Shown: in pieces, positions 1 through 10,334 of the stretch | How the letters are laid out: the number at the start of each line of letters is the position of its first letter | Position numbering within the stretch: the stretch's first letter is position 1 | Source of the DNA: Prorocentrum cordatum | Taxonomy: Eukaryota; Sar; Dinophyceae; Prorocentrales; Prorocentraceae | Length of the DNA: 64,000 nucleotides | Assembly: GCA_963575745.1 (NCBI GenBank) | Contig: CAUYUJ010018060.1 | Span: forward strand, 200,032 to 264,031 | Reading direction: 5' to 3' | The notes under the pieces: model-generated | Seen by the model: only the letters and a program-made list of their open reading frames with translations | Told to the model about the DNA's origin: nothing | The model's database searches: none | Made by a program: the position numbers and the translations under genes

Positions 1-236
1 AGGACGAAGAGGAAGGAGGAGGAGAAGGAGGAGGAGAAGGAGGAGCAGGAGGAGGAGGAGGAGGAGGAGGAGGAGGAGGAGATGGAGGAGAAGGGGGAGG
101 AGGGGGAGGCGGGGGAAGGGGCAGAGAAGATGAGGGAGGAGAGGAGGAGGAGGAGGAGGAGGAGGAGGAGGGGGAGGAGGAGATGGAGGAGGGGGGGGAG
201 AAGGAGGGGGAGGAGGAGGAGTTAGGAGTAGGAGTA

Positions 237-305
<69 letters not shown>

Positions 306-365
306 GAGGAGGAGGAGGAGGAGGAGGAGGAGGAGGAGGAGGAGGAGGAGGAGAGAGGAGCAGGA
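1..365. repeat. (AGG)n and (AGT)n microsatellites
   Basis: Purine-rich GGA/GAA trinucleotide tract interrupted at about 234-303 by a nearly pure AGT run, then AGG again. Long open frames here only encode homopolymer-like Leu or Glu runs and are not genes. Confidence 0.9.
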
Positions 366-578
366 GGAGGAGGTGGAGGCGGAGGAGGAGGAGGAGAAGG
401 CGGAGGGCGGGTCGCCTAAGCCCTTCGGAGAAACCCTCCACGCGAGGAGGCGGCGGCGGGCGCGCCGCCGCGACCGGAGCGCCAGGCGCCGCGGGGGGGT
501 CAGCTGTCCCACCTCTTCCGGACGGGCTGGGCCGAGGCTCCTCAGAGCGTGTGCCAACGTCGGCGTGTGCTAATCTGG

Positions 579-748
579 GGCGACGAGAGCTGTGCCTATC
601 CGCTGCTCCCTGGCCAGGCCCATCCTCCACCCAGCAGCGGTGCATACGTCACGCCTTCCTGGCTTGGCCAAGAGGGCGTGTACACACAGCTCCTGGGTTC
701 AGCATGGGCCTGGCCAGGGAGCAGTGGATGTGGATAGATGTCGTCGCC
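579..748. mobile_element. Fold-back (palindromic) MITE-like element
   Basis: The whole 170 bp folds on itself. Outer ends GGCGACGA and TCGTCGCC match, and inner arms share ctgctccctggccaggccca (around 602) with its reverse complement ending near 725. Similarity continues toward a centre near 665 (cttggccaag). No open frame of interest. The structure is seen directly; mobility is inferred from the shape. Confidence 0.6.
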
Positions 749-935
749 CGATCGTCCACCGAGGCCCCGCAATGCGACGCAGGCGGCGTTCAGCGAGGAC
801 CGGCGCAGGTTGCGCGCCAGCCGACCGGGGCAGCACACACGCCTGGGCTAACACACGTCCTGAGGACCATCGACTTGGGGGGGGGGGCAGGGAGCGGCCA
901 GTCTCGACTCGAGAAGTCTGATCGAATCTAATGTG

Positions 936-1162
936 GCAGCTCATGGGGGCCTCCCACGCGTCCTCCGAGTGCTGGCTCTTGCGAACCGACGCTCACCGAC
1001 GCTAATCGACGCCAGTTGACGCTAGATCGACGCTAATCGACTCCAGATCGGCGCTAGATCGACGCTGGATCGGCGCTGATTCATCGATTACCACAAGCTG
1101 GCGCACGCCAGTGCACTTTGGAAACGGAGCTGCTAGGTTATACAAGGCTCCCATGGGTTGCG
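936..1162. mobile_element. TIR element, family E, copy 1
   Basis: Ends are imperfect inverted repeats (start gcagctcatgggggcc, end reading on the other strand gcaacccatgggagcc). The interior holds a run of degenerate 10-11 bp units of the type gacgctaatc (about 985-1080). A second copy with the same ends and the same interior units lies at 15040-15229. Confidence 0.55.
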
Positions 1163-1664
1163 TCCGAACGAGTCTGAGCGTCGTTTAACCGATCCCCATC
1201 CCCACTGGCGTGGCCGCCCCACTGGCCAATGTACCCCCAAGGTGGCAATCTGTGTTCCCTTCGCTTTCGGCGGGACCTCTCCCCACCTCGCGGGGGGTGG
1301 CCTGGCAGGGCCGAGATACCACGGCCCAGTGCGGCTGGGCGACAGGCTATAGACGATGCTGAGAAGAGGACAACCTGCGTCGGATCGAGCCGCACCGGCA
1401 CGGGCTCGGAATCGAACCGCGTCGGCCGCGCCAGGGTGCACAACAGCGCTGTCTCCGACCCCCTCCTGGGGTCCGTCCTGACCCGTCCTTCGAGACGGAC
1501 ACCGTCGGGCGGGTGGCACTGGGGGGTGGCCCCAAGTGGGGGTGAAGAAGAGGGCCCCAAAGGGGCCCTGTAGGGCCCCTGCTGGCTCCAAGAGGGGCCC
1601 TAAAGGGCCCCTTGAAGGCTCTTTTCTTCACACACCATGTGGGTCACCCCCCATTACCATCAGG

Positions 1665-1820
1665 TCGGGCGTGTCCCCCCACAGGCGGATGTTGGGAGAA
1701 AACTTACACTTAGTAATGAGAATTAGCCGAACATATAACAAATAGTCACAAAAATGCGAAAAATAGTCCCCACTCTATTGTTTGACTATTTTTGTATATT
1801 CCTCCTGTAGAGGGACATGC
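1665..1820. mobile_element. TIR element, family A, copy 1
   Basis: About 155 bp with inverted ends: left tcgggcgtgtccccccacag, right cctcctgtagagggacatgc. The interior is AT-rich (aaaaatagtcccc, gactatttttg) in a GC-rich background. Full copies recur at 14855, 15978 and 17145. The right end of this copy is worn. Too short to encode a transposase, so a non-autonomous element. Confidence 0.75.
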
Positions 1821-1845
1821 GTTGCCACCACCTTCCCGATTCAGC

Positions 1846-3075
1846 CGGAGGAGCCTCGGGCATACACAGCAAGGACCAGAGCGCCGGGGGCGGCCGCCGT
1901 GGCCTCGGCTGGCCCCCCCTCAGGCCTCGGAAGGAATCAGCGAACATTCATGCCGCATTCATCAGTCGGTGCCCCCCCCGATGATCAGTGTTGGCGGTGG
2001 GCCGAACGAGCTGCACTTCGACCGCAGTCTGGCCCGCGCGTGCCAACTCTGAGTTTGGGGCAGCGGGGGAGTGTCCACTAATTGTTGCCCTCTACCTTCT
2101 CGCTCGAGGACGCCCCCGCTCGCTCGCAGCATCCCCCCGTCCCCAGCCCCTTGGGAGGCAGTGCTGCCCTCTTCGCTGGAGGCGGCACCCCTGTGGTGGC
2201 AGGATCGAATCGAACTGTGCGACCCGTCCTCCGAGCCGGATCCAGCCGTGGCGACAAGGAGCCTCGGGCATACGCCACAAGGACCAGAGCGCCCGAGGCG
2301 GCCGCCGCGGGCTCGGCTGGCCCCACATTCGGGGGCGAGCAAACACGGATCAACGATCCGTGGATTTGGCGCGCGGTCGCCAAATCCATGGATCGGGCGA
2401 GGTGCCCTCCCCAAAACGCAGCCGGTGCCGCCTCGCTCGGCGGCGGAACTCCGAGCTTCCCCCTGGAAACGGGACCCGTCGCTAATCCATGCCCCCTCGA
2501 TCCATGTTTGCGATCGTCTGAGTTCGGGAATCTGGGGATGCCTCCCACTACCACCACCTGCCCGATGCAGCCGTGGCGCAGCAAGGACCCGAGCGCCGGG
2601 GGGCGGCCGCCGCTGCCTCGGCTGGCTCCCCCCCCCCTCTCGCTCGAAGACGCCCCCGGCTCGCTCGGAGCGTCCCCCGTCCCCGGCCCATTGGGAGGCA
2701 GTGCGAACCTCTTCGCTGGAGGAGGCACCCCTGTGGCGGCAGGATCGATCAACACATCGAGTCGGGGAGAGTGCATCGCATCGAGGGCGACCCCGCTCGC
2801 TCGCATCCCCCGTCCCCAGCCCCTTGGGATCGCGCGAAGCATCCCCCGTCCCCAGCCCCTTGGGAGGCAGTGCGGACGCCTTCGCCGGAGGCGGCACCCG
2901 TGTGGCGGCAGGATCGATCCGCCTCGAGGCGGGAAATCGGATCGAATCGAGGCGCCCCCCGCTCGAAGCATCCCCCGTTCCCAGCTCGGGGAGGCAGCGC
3001 GGAACTCCTCGCTGGGGGCGGCACCCGTGTGGTGGCAGGATCGATCCGCACATCGAGTCGGGGAGAGTGGATCGA
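1846..3075. repeat. Two-module complex repeat array
   Basis: Module 1 (about 85-95 bp, containing ttgggaggcagtgc and ggtggcaggatcga) occurs near 2135, 2675, 2848 and 2972. Module 2 (containing aaggaccagagcgcc and ggcggccgccg) occurs near 1870, 2275 and 2585. Two module-1 copies share upstream sequence exactly 540 bp apart (2101 and 2641). The long open frames on both strands follow the repeat, change frame between copies, and are not convincing genes. Confidence 0.6.
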
Positions 3076-3140
3076 GAATCGAACTGGGCGCCCGATCGGC
3101 CTGCATCGGCGCTGAGTCGGAATCGGCAGGATGCACAACA

Positions 3141-3311
3141 TCGGGGATGGACAGAACCCCTTTGGGTAGAACGTGATTTAGTGAAAACGACCTCGGGCCC
3201 AAACCTGGCGGGCGCAAGCCTGGGAAATGACGGCCGCGGCGCCCTCTCGAGAACCGAAAACGTATAATTCACTAATCGACATGTCAGGGTGGGGCTTCTG
3301 CCCACCCCCGA
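3141..3311. mobile_element. TIR element, family C, copy 1
   Basis: A 171-bp unit beginning tcggggatggacagaacccc and ending with the inverted form (ggggcttctgcccacccccg). It is flanked on both sides by acaaca, a plausible target-site duplication. Sub-terminal inverted motifs tttagtgaa and ttcactaa lie inside. A second copy of 172 bp is at 22568-22739. Confidence 0.75.
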
Positions 3312-3867
3312 CAACAACGGGAAGCAAGTATCGGGACGCTCCAGATTGTCGAGACACCGGAATCGGGTCGGATCCAGCCGTTCGAAATCGATATCGGATC
3401 GGGTCGATCGTTGGACAAAAACCTGGCATCACAGTGTACAAGAACGTGACGAAGGCGCATCGGTCGAGGACTGTCTTCACGCATGAGGACCACCCCCGCT
3501 CTCCTCACCTCCTCTCCCCTCCCCCTCGGAGGAGCAGCGTCTGCTCTGCGTGGCGCACGTATGCGCTCGGGTGACTGTGCTGTAGCCTCGCCCTTTTACG
3601 GGCCAACAATGGTGGATTGATATGGCCTTTGTTTGTCTGTCTGTCCGGACAAATAAACACACATCCCAGGCCCCCCACATTTTCTGATGCCTTCCGGGTT
3701 TTCGTCTTCCCCCTCACTTCTCATTGTTTCCCATACTTCACTGGGAGTCGACGATCCATTGTCTCTGTGCTTTCCGTTGTTTTCCCTTCCTGACAAGAAA
3801 CCCTGCGCAGCAACTCTGGGCCCATGTTGAGTCGGATCATCGCCGGACCTACGCCAGGATCAGTGTC

Positions 3868-3886
3868 CTCGTCGTCGTCGGTACAG

Positions 3887-3922
<36 letters not shown>

Positions 3923-3931
3923 TGCCGCCGA

Positions 3932-3963
<32 letters not shown>

Positions 3964-4013
3964 TCGTCGTCGTCGTCGTCGTCGTCGTCACCGTCGCCGT
4001 CGTCGTCGTCGTG

Positions 4014-4048
<35 letters not shown>

Positions 4049-4116
4049 ACAGCGTCGCCGTCGTCGTCGTCGATGCAGCGTCGCCGTGGTCGTCGTCGTC
4101 GTCGTCCCTTGCCCTG
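3868..4116. repeat. (CGT)n microsatellite
   Basis: Long TCG/CGT trinucleotide tract with occasional ccg and cag variants. It produces Ser, Arg and Val homopolymer frames that should not be read as genes. Confidence 0.9.
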
Positions 4117-4262
4117 GGCGGCTGCCACCCGGCGAGGTCGTCGTCCGAGTCGTGGCCGGGCGGCGCCGGCGGGGCAGCGGCCTCTCGCGGGGGGCGGCCG
4201 CGCGCTGGGGCGTGGGGGGGGGGGGGGCGCAGGGAAGAAGCGCACCGCCAGCGCGCTCTTCG

Positions 4263-4420
4263 CCTTCGTCACCAATCACCACCAACGCCACCACCGCCAT
4301 CATCGGCACCATCATCGGCAACATAATCATCACCATCATCATCGTCGTCATCGTCATCAACATTCTCCTCCTCCTCCTTATCATACTCATCGTGAGCATT
4401 ATCATCAGCATCAACATTTT
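4263..4420. repeat. Degenerate CAT/CAC tract
   Basis: Imperfect trinucleotide tract of caccat/catcat type running from the end of a GC-rich stretch to about 4420. Confidence 0.8.
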
Positions 4421-4439
4421 TTTCCGCCCGCGTCTGCTC

Positions 4440-5150
4440 TACATGACCTTCCGCAGCCTTCGGATCACGGAGCGAGCACCTGGATCAGATGCTTCCAGCG
4501 CGCGGGGAAAATCGCTGCCTCGGAACGCCTGCGCTACGTCAGCACCGCTCGCAGGTAAGAGGAACTCGGAGCAAAGTGCACGCGGGGAACGCAGCGGAGA
4601 AGGGAGGAAGGGGAAGACAGCACAAATGGAATCAACACTCAACGCCACACCGCGGCGGCTGCTATGGATTACCCTACAGCATCTACGCCGGTCGGAAAAG
4701 TCGTACGCTTGAAAAGATCCAATGTTGTCGCCCGGACAGCTTCAAGCTCTGTTCGAAACCCAGCTCAAGATAAAAAAGAAGCGTCTCGATAGGAACCGCC
4801 TCATCTGGTGAAACCGGGCAGAAAAGAAGGGGGCGAGAAGACACCAAGAAGAGGGAGGAGGACGGAGGAGGAAAAGGGCAAGACAGGCAAGCCGCAAAAG
4901 CGGGAGATGCAGGTATGGGTGCAAGCACTCGCCAAAGTTTGTAAATGAAATAACTACGGTGAAGAGGCGCAGCCGTGCCCCGCAGCATCGGAGGGCCGAC
5001 ATCCGGCGACGAGAAGACGAGCCGAGGGCGACGCGAAACGGCCCGTGGGGTCGGCCAAACGCGGCCGTGAGCTAAGCCCGCACACGCTGCCCATGCACAA
5101 AATTACACGGAGAGGCGGAGAAGGAAGGAAGGGAGGAGCAATCAAAGCAA
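4440..5150. other. No clear gene; isolated splice-donor-like site
   Basis: Non-repetitive stretch. A consensus-like donor (cgcaggtaagagg) sits near 4550 on the plus strand, but no convincing coding segment leads into it. Nothing else could be supported. Confidence 0.3.
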
Positions 5151-5152
5151 AC

Positions 5153-5239
5153 CTGAACATTGCATCGCACCGTCTGCACAAACCCGTCGCTCTTCAGGAT
5201 CGCCGCGTGCTGGTGGTACTCGTCGTAGTTGCTGGCCAT
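5153..5239 (-). CDS. Possible first coding exon, unknown protein
   Basis: Reading the minus strand from an ATG at 5239 gives exactly 29 codons beginning MASNYDEYHQHAAILKSDGF, with a natural mixed composition, ending in ...CAG directly before a GT at 5152-5151 (phase-0 donor, caggtttgc). The ATG sits just downstream of the short GGA run that borders the 81-bp minisatellite. I could not find a following exon with confidence, and the same bases are also open in the Thr/Ser-rich frame that reads through the minisatellite, so the reading is uncertain. No family is recognised. Confidence 0.25.
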
Positions 5240-5639
5240 CCTCCTCCTCCTCGGGCGCCCTGGTGACTGCTGCGGCTGCTGGGGCGGGTGGGGCTGTCGT
5301 GTTGGTGACGCTGATGCTTCTGCTCCGGCTGGCGCTGCTGGTCCAGAACGTGCCGACGGTGCTGGTATCGCTGGAGCTGCTGTTCCACTCTGTGCTGCTG
5401 GTCGCCGTCCGGCTGGTAGCGCCCGTGGTGCCGCTCTGACCTGCCCGACCGGCCGATGTCAGCGTAGAGCGGCCGCTGTCAGGCGTGGTGCCCTCTGTGG
5501 TGCTGCTGGGCCCACTCGCGGCTGTCCACGCAGGAATGCTGCTCTCTGTAATGCTGCCCCTGGTGCCGGTCGTGGTGCTGCCTACTGAGTGCCTGGTCCC
5601 CCTCGCGGGTGTCCGCGTAGAGCTGTTGCTGTCATGTGT

Positions 5640-6540
5640 ACTGCTCTGGGTCGTGCTCGTCGCCCTCGCGGTGTTGCTCTCGGTCGTACTGCTCGCCGAC
5701 GTGCTCGGCGTAGTGGTGCTGCTGGTCTCGATCGTGCTCGTCACCCTCGTGGTGTTGCTCCCGGTCGTACTGTTCGCCGCTGTGATGGGCATAGTGGTGC
5801 TGCTGGTCTCGGTCGTGCTCGCCATCCTCGTGGTGCTGCTCTCGGTCGTACTGCTCGCCGACGTGCTGGGCGTAGTGGTGCTGCTGGTACCGGTCGTGCT
5901 CGTCACAGTCATGGTGCTGCTCTCGGTCGTACTGCTCGCCGACGCGCTGAGCGTAGTGGTGCTGCTGGTCTCGGTCGTGGTCGCCACCCTCGTGGTGCTG
6001 CTCCCGGCCGTATTGCTCGCCGGCGTGCTGGGCGTGGTGGTGCTGCTGGTCTCGGTCGTGCTCGTCACCCTCGTGGTGCTGCTCCCGGTCGCACTGCTCG
6101 CCGACGTGCTGGGCGTGGTGGTGCTGCTGGTATCGGTCGCGCTCGTCACCTTCGTGGTGCTGCTCTCGGTCGTACTGCTCGCCGACGCGCTGGGCGTACT
6201 GGTGCTGGTGGTCTCGGTCGTGCTCGTTACCCTCGTGGTGCTGCTCTCGGTCGTACTGCTCGCCGACGTGCTGGGCGTAGTGGTGCTGCTGGTCTCGGTC
6301 GTGCTCGTCACCCTCGTGGTGCTGCTCTCGGTCGTACTGCTGACCGACCCGCTGGACGTAGTGGCGCTGCTGGTATCGGTCGTGCTCGTCACCCTCGTGG
6401 TGCTGCTTTCGGTTGTGCTGCTCGCCGACGTGCTGGGCGTAGTGGTGCTGCTGGTCTCGGTCGTGCTCGTCCCCCTCGTGGCGTTGCTCTCGGGCGTACC
6501 GCTCGCCGACGTGCTGGGCGTATTGGTGCTGGTACCAGTC
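5640..6540. repeat. 81-bp minisatellite, about 11 copies
   Basis: The motif gctcgccgac (or a close variant) recurs at 5691, 5772, 5853, 5934 and onward at exact 81-bp steps to about 6510. Because 81 is divisible by three and the unit lacks stops, several frames stay open for more than 1 kb. One minus frame gives a 27-residue Thr/Ser-rich unit (TSTTETSSTTTPSTSAS), another a His/Asp/Glu/Gln-rich unit (HVGEQYDREQHHEGDEHDRD). Either could be a low-complexity secreted or structural repeat protein, but the sequence alone does not favour one frame. Confidence 0.85.
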
Positions 6541-6544
6541 GTGC

Positions 6545-7510
6545 TCATCATCTGCATCAGCAAATGCATCATTATCACCACCATCAGCATCATCACCACC
6601 ACCACCGACATCGTCATCAGCAGCAGCATGAGCATCAGCATCATCATGTCTCATCATATCATACCATGATCACCATCAGCATCAACATCATCACCACCAA
6701 TCATCATCATAATCGTCATCGTCCTCATACTCTTCAGCATCATCGTAAGCATCACCATGACGATCACCATCAGCATCATCACCTCGCCACTCAAGCCCAC
6801 GGGGTCACCCAGATAGCGTCGGTTATCCGAATCATCATGAGCATCATCATCAGCAACCGCCTAAGCAATATCATCATATTCGCCACTACAACCATCATCA
6901 TCATCGTCAGAATCATCATCATCATCACGATCATCACTAGCATAACTACCAGCATCATCAGCATTATCATCATAATCGTCATCATTAGCAGCATCATCAT
7001 TCGCGTCACCATCGTCATCATGATCAGCACCATTATCCTCGTCGTCATCCTCATCGTCGTCGTCATCATCAGGATCATCAGCAGCATCGTCACCATCGTC
7101 CTCCTCATCATCATCATCATCAGCATCATCAGCATCAGCATCCTCATCATCGCCGTCATCGTAACCAGCAGCATCATCGCCATCTGCACCATCATCAAAA
7201 ACAGCATAATCATCAGCAGCACCATCATTATCATCAGCATCATCAGCATCCTCATCATCATCAGCACCATCATCGTCAGCATCATGATCATATTAATGAC
7301 AATAACAATCATCATCACCATCAGCATCATCATCAGCAGCATCATCATCATCAACATCATCCTCATGGTTATCATCATCGTCAGCATCAGCAGCATCATC
7401 ACCAGCAGCATCATCATCATCGTCAGTATCAGCATCATCATCGCCATCACAGTGATAATCGGCGTGAACGTCGATGTCGGCCACGGCGTCGTCGTCGCCG
7501 TCATCATGAC
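6545..7510. repeat. Degenerate CAT/ATC trinucleotide tract
   Basis: Almost 1 kb of imperfect catcat, caccat and cagcat units directly abutting the 81-bp minisatellite. Open frames encode Ile, His, Ser or Met runs only. Confidence 0.9.
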
Positions 7511-7569
7511 ACATCATCTTGAGAAGGCTGCCAGAAGCGCACCCCGCCATGTCGCGAGTCCTTTTCCAT

Positions 7570-8280
7570 CCTCCTCCGCCACCTCCTCCTCCTCCTCCTC
7601 CTCTCCCCAATCGCGACGTCAAAACAAATAAGACTGACGGTTTGTGCAAACATCGACCTCTTGTGGGCCATTGCCGGGCGCGGCGGTTATCCAACAACAA
7701 GCCGGGATGAAATTCGGCCCGAGGGGGTCGGGGGGACCTCTGGGTGTCTCCGTTGCGGAGAAGAGGACGTCGGAGGTCAGGGTATTCCTCTTCTTCTTCT
7801 CCTTGGAAGTAAGGCTAGGCTCCTCCTCCTCCACCTCCTCGTCGTCCTCTTCCTCCTCCTTGTCCTCTTTTCCTACGTTACCCCGACATCAAGCCTCGAA
7901 GATCCTTGCATCTTTCCCCCTCCCCCCCCTCCGGGCCTCAAGGCTGCGGGCACGCGGGTCGTCAAGACGCAGCCTCGATCCCTGTCCTCCGCCTCCTCGA
8001 GTTCCGGAGCTACAAGCATCGAGGATCACCACGCTTGGTCTCCCTGGGCCCCTCCGCATTGCCTGACGGAGGGGCTCCCGGGGCAGTTCCTAGTGAATGA
8101 GTCAGTGCCAGGGCGGCCGATTGACCCCGGGGGGAGCAGGCGAGCGGCAGAGCACCGGTGACTTGCTCCTGAGATCACCAGGCCCCTGCCGCCATCGTCC
8201 CAAGGAGGCCCACCGCTCCAGCCTGGACTGAGGGGGCCTTCCTGTCACCCGACTCCCAGGCCCGCGCTCGCTGCCCCTTC
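7570..8280. other. No gene seen; short CTC tracts
   Basis: Contains a CTC tract (7570-7605) and another around 7825-7865. No coding signal, RNA gene or TIR element could be supported. Confidence 0.4.
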
Positions 8281-8281
8281 T

Positions 8282-8460
8282 GCTGCCCAAGAGGAGGGGG
8301 GGCGCAAGTCATGGCCGGCGGCACGTGCGCGGCCCAAGAGGGGGGCCAGGGACGTCCTGAAATACGACGAGGCGCCAGCAAATCTGGGGAGAGATATCAT
8401 GGCCCACGCCGTGATGTTCACCCGTCCCCCTGGTCATCACCCCCTCTTGGCCGCCCCCGA
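8282..8460. mobile_element. TIR element, family B, copy 1
   Basis: The left end (gcccaagaggagggggggcg) is inverted at the right end (cccctcttggccgcccccga). The core carries the family palindrome atatcatggcccacgcc. Related copies are at 12322, 45834 and 46165. Confidence 0.65.
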
Positions 8461-8646
8461 GCATTCCACCTCTGGCTCTTCGGGCCGCGCGGGACGCGTG
8501 CGGGCCGGCCGGGCCCCGAGGTGGGCCTCCGTGGACGACGCTTCCGCCGCCGCCCCGCGCGGGAGCGAAGAGATGGAACAGGTCCTGCGCCTCGCCATCG
8601 CTCGGGCGTCGCCATGCCCCGTGCCTTTGTCGGCCTCGTGCGGGTA

Positions 8647-8821
8647 CAGTGGGGTCCAGTCCACAAGGGGCCTATTACAAGAAACCAAACCCTGGGACCC
8701 CAGGGCGTCTATTGATTTTGGTGTGAGAGTGTCGCGCTTTTCACGGCAAAACCATCGAAACCCAAGAAACCCAGGGCACCTTGGAGGCAAGCAGAGTAGT
8801 TCTTGGCATGGGCCCCCACTG
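8647..8821 (+). mobile_element. Tc1/mariner-type MITE, copy 1
   Basis: Starts CAGTGGGGTCC after TA and ends GGCCCCCACTG. It shares its interior (gcaaaaccatcgaaacccaa, ggcaagcag, ttcttggcatgggc) with 15239-15403. CAGT ends flanked by TA are the signature of Tc1/mariner-derived elements; here the right flank is TC, so one TA copy has been lost. Confidence 0.7.
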
Positions 8822-8884
8822 TCCTCGCCATCGCTCGGACGTCCATTCCCGGTGCGTTGGTCGGCCTCGCGCGGGCACGCCGAG

Positions 8885-9010
8885 TTACGTAAGAAGCGTC
8901 GGGGGGGCGTCACCCCCGCCGACAACCCCACATCGACCTCCGTCACGGGCGGCTACCGCGCGCCGAAGGCGCTCCGACCCCGTCGCGGCGCGGCGACAAG
9001 GCGAGGTTGA
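8885..9010. repeat. Dispersed repeat, family G, partial copy
   Basis: About 125 bp (aagcgtcgggggggcgtcac, ccgcgcgccgaaggcgctcc, gaggttgacc) matching the fuller copy at 47119-47276. The right-hand inverted end is missing here. Confidence 0.6.
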
Positions 9011-9439
9011 CCGAGAAACAGTACAGTGCACACGTCCGAGCGGTGCCAAGACGCACGATGGCATCGTGACCCTGCGCGCGGCTTGCGCGGGCCGCCAATG
9101 CGGCACGACACACTGGAAGAGTGGTGGGCGCTTGCGCGCGCCCGGGCACGGGCAGCTTACGCGACAATGTCGGTGCCACCGACCCCGCATCGCTCGCTCG
9201 AGGTCGGGCAGTGGAGATCCGCACTATGCACTCCTCAGGGCCGCCGCCTTGGCCCCCCCCTGGGTCCGTCCTCGCAAGTCTGTCGAGCAAACGGGCTGCA
9301 AAGACGATCCCAACAGATGGCGCATGGATTGCTTCAGGCCACTGGCCCCAGGAGGTCGCCTCGACGAACTCCCTGGGGGAAGCTGCTTCGTCCCAGACCC
9401 CATGTTCGGGTGTTGCTAGAAGTGCCTCTGGGCCAAGGT

Positions 9440-9690
9440 GCAGGAGAGCCCAGAATCGAATCGACAAATTCGGATCGGCGAACGACGATCGAAATGAGTC
9501 GGATCGGCGAAAATCGGCAGCCAAGTCGGGAAAAATCGAATCGACGGAAATCGGCAGGCTAGCAGCAGGCCTACATTGAGAAATCTGATCCCAAATCGGA
9601 GTCCGGAATCGAATTGAATCGGAATCGGAATCGGAAGCCACCGAAACCGAACCGACTCGAACCCGAGGAATCGAAATGAGCTCTGAAGGT
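9440..9690. repeat. Degenerate GAATCG tract
   Basis: Loose array of aatcgg, gatcgg and gaatcga units. No gene seen. A minus frame across 8943-9707 is open but runs through family G, so it is not accepted as coding. Confidence 0.5.
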
Positions 9691-10106
9691 GCCCCCGGGA
9701 TTTCCATGGAGGCCCCTCACCGCCTCCAGAGCACCCGTCACGAGGCCCCGGATGTCATTGCACCGGCCTTGCAGACGTGCTGCAGCGGATTTCTGCATGG
9801 ATTTCCGCGTGGATTTTTGCCCGAAATGGCGCGAAACACGAAGTGACTGTCGCGTGGATTCTTTTTGTTGGTCTTCACTCCTGGCCCAAAAAAATCCGCA
9901 CTAAATTCACCTCGAAATCCAGAACGAAATTCTCCGGGACATTCCAGGCCCATCCTATCGTTTTCCGAACGAAATTCGCTCTGCGATGTTGGCGGCATGA
10001 CAGGTGGCCCCAGGGGCTCCAAATGAAGCGAAAAGCTGGGGGCACCTCTGGCCCAGGGAACCTTTAGCAGCCCCCGGCATGTCGGCCTCCCCTGGGACTG
10101 GGAGGG

Positions 10107-10330
10107 GGAGGAGGAGGAGGAGGAGGAGGAGGAGGAGGAGGAGGAGGAGGAGGAGGACGAAGAGGAGGAGGAGGAGGAGGAGGGCGGGAGGAGGAGGAGG
10201 AGGAGGAGGAGGAGGAGGAGGAGACGGAGGACGAATGACGGAGGACGAGGAGGAGGAGGAGGACGAATGACGGAGGACGAGGAGGAGGAGGAGGAGGAGG
10301 AGGAGGAGGAGGAGCAAGAGGAGGAGGGGG
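10107..10330. repeat. (GGA)n microsatellite
   Basis: Over 200 bp of GGA units with gacgaa interruptions. A short unit, cgaatgacggaggacgagga, is duplicated at about 10231 and 10263. Confidence 0.9.
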
Positions 10331-10334
10331 AGGA

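Noticed and set aside
222-557. Open frame encoding a long Leu run
   Set aside because: It is a translation of the AGG/AGT microsatellite.
1380-1460. Possible tRNA-like folds around gaatcgaaccg
   Set aside because: No complete cloverleaf with A and B boxes could be drawn on either strand.
5589-7631. 680-codon plus frame (Arg/Gly repeat, then His/Ile runs)
   Set aside because: It crosses the 81-bp minisatellite and the CAT tract with no non-repetitive coding sequence.
8943-9707. 254-codon minus frame with some natural-looking stretches
   Set aside because: It overlaps the family G repeat and the GAATCG tract, and no homologous motif is visible.
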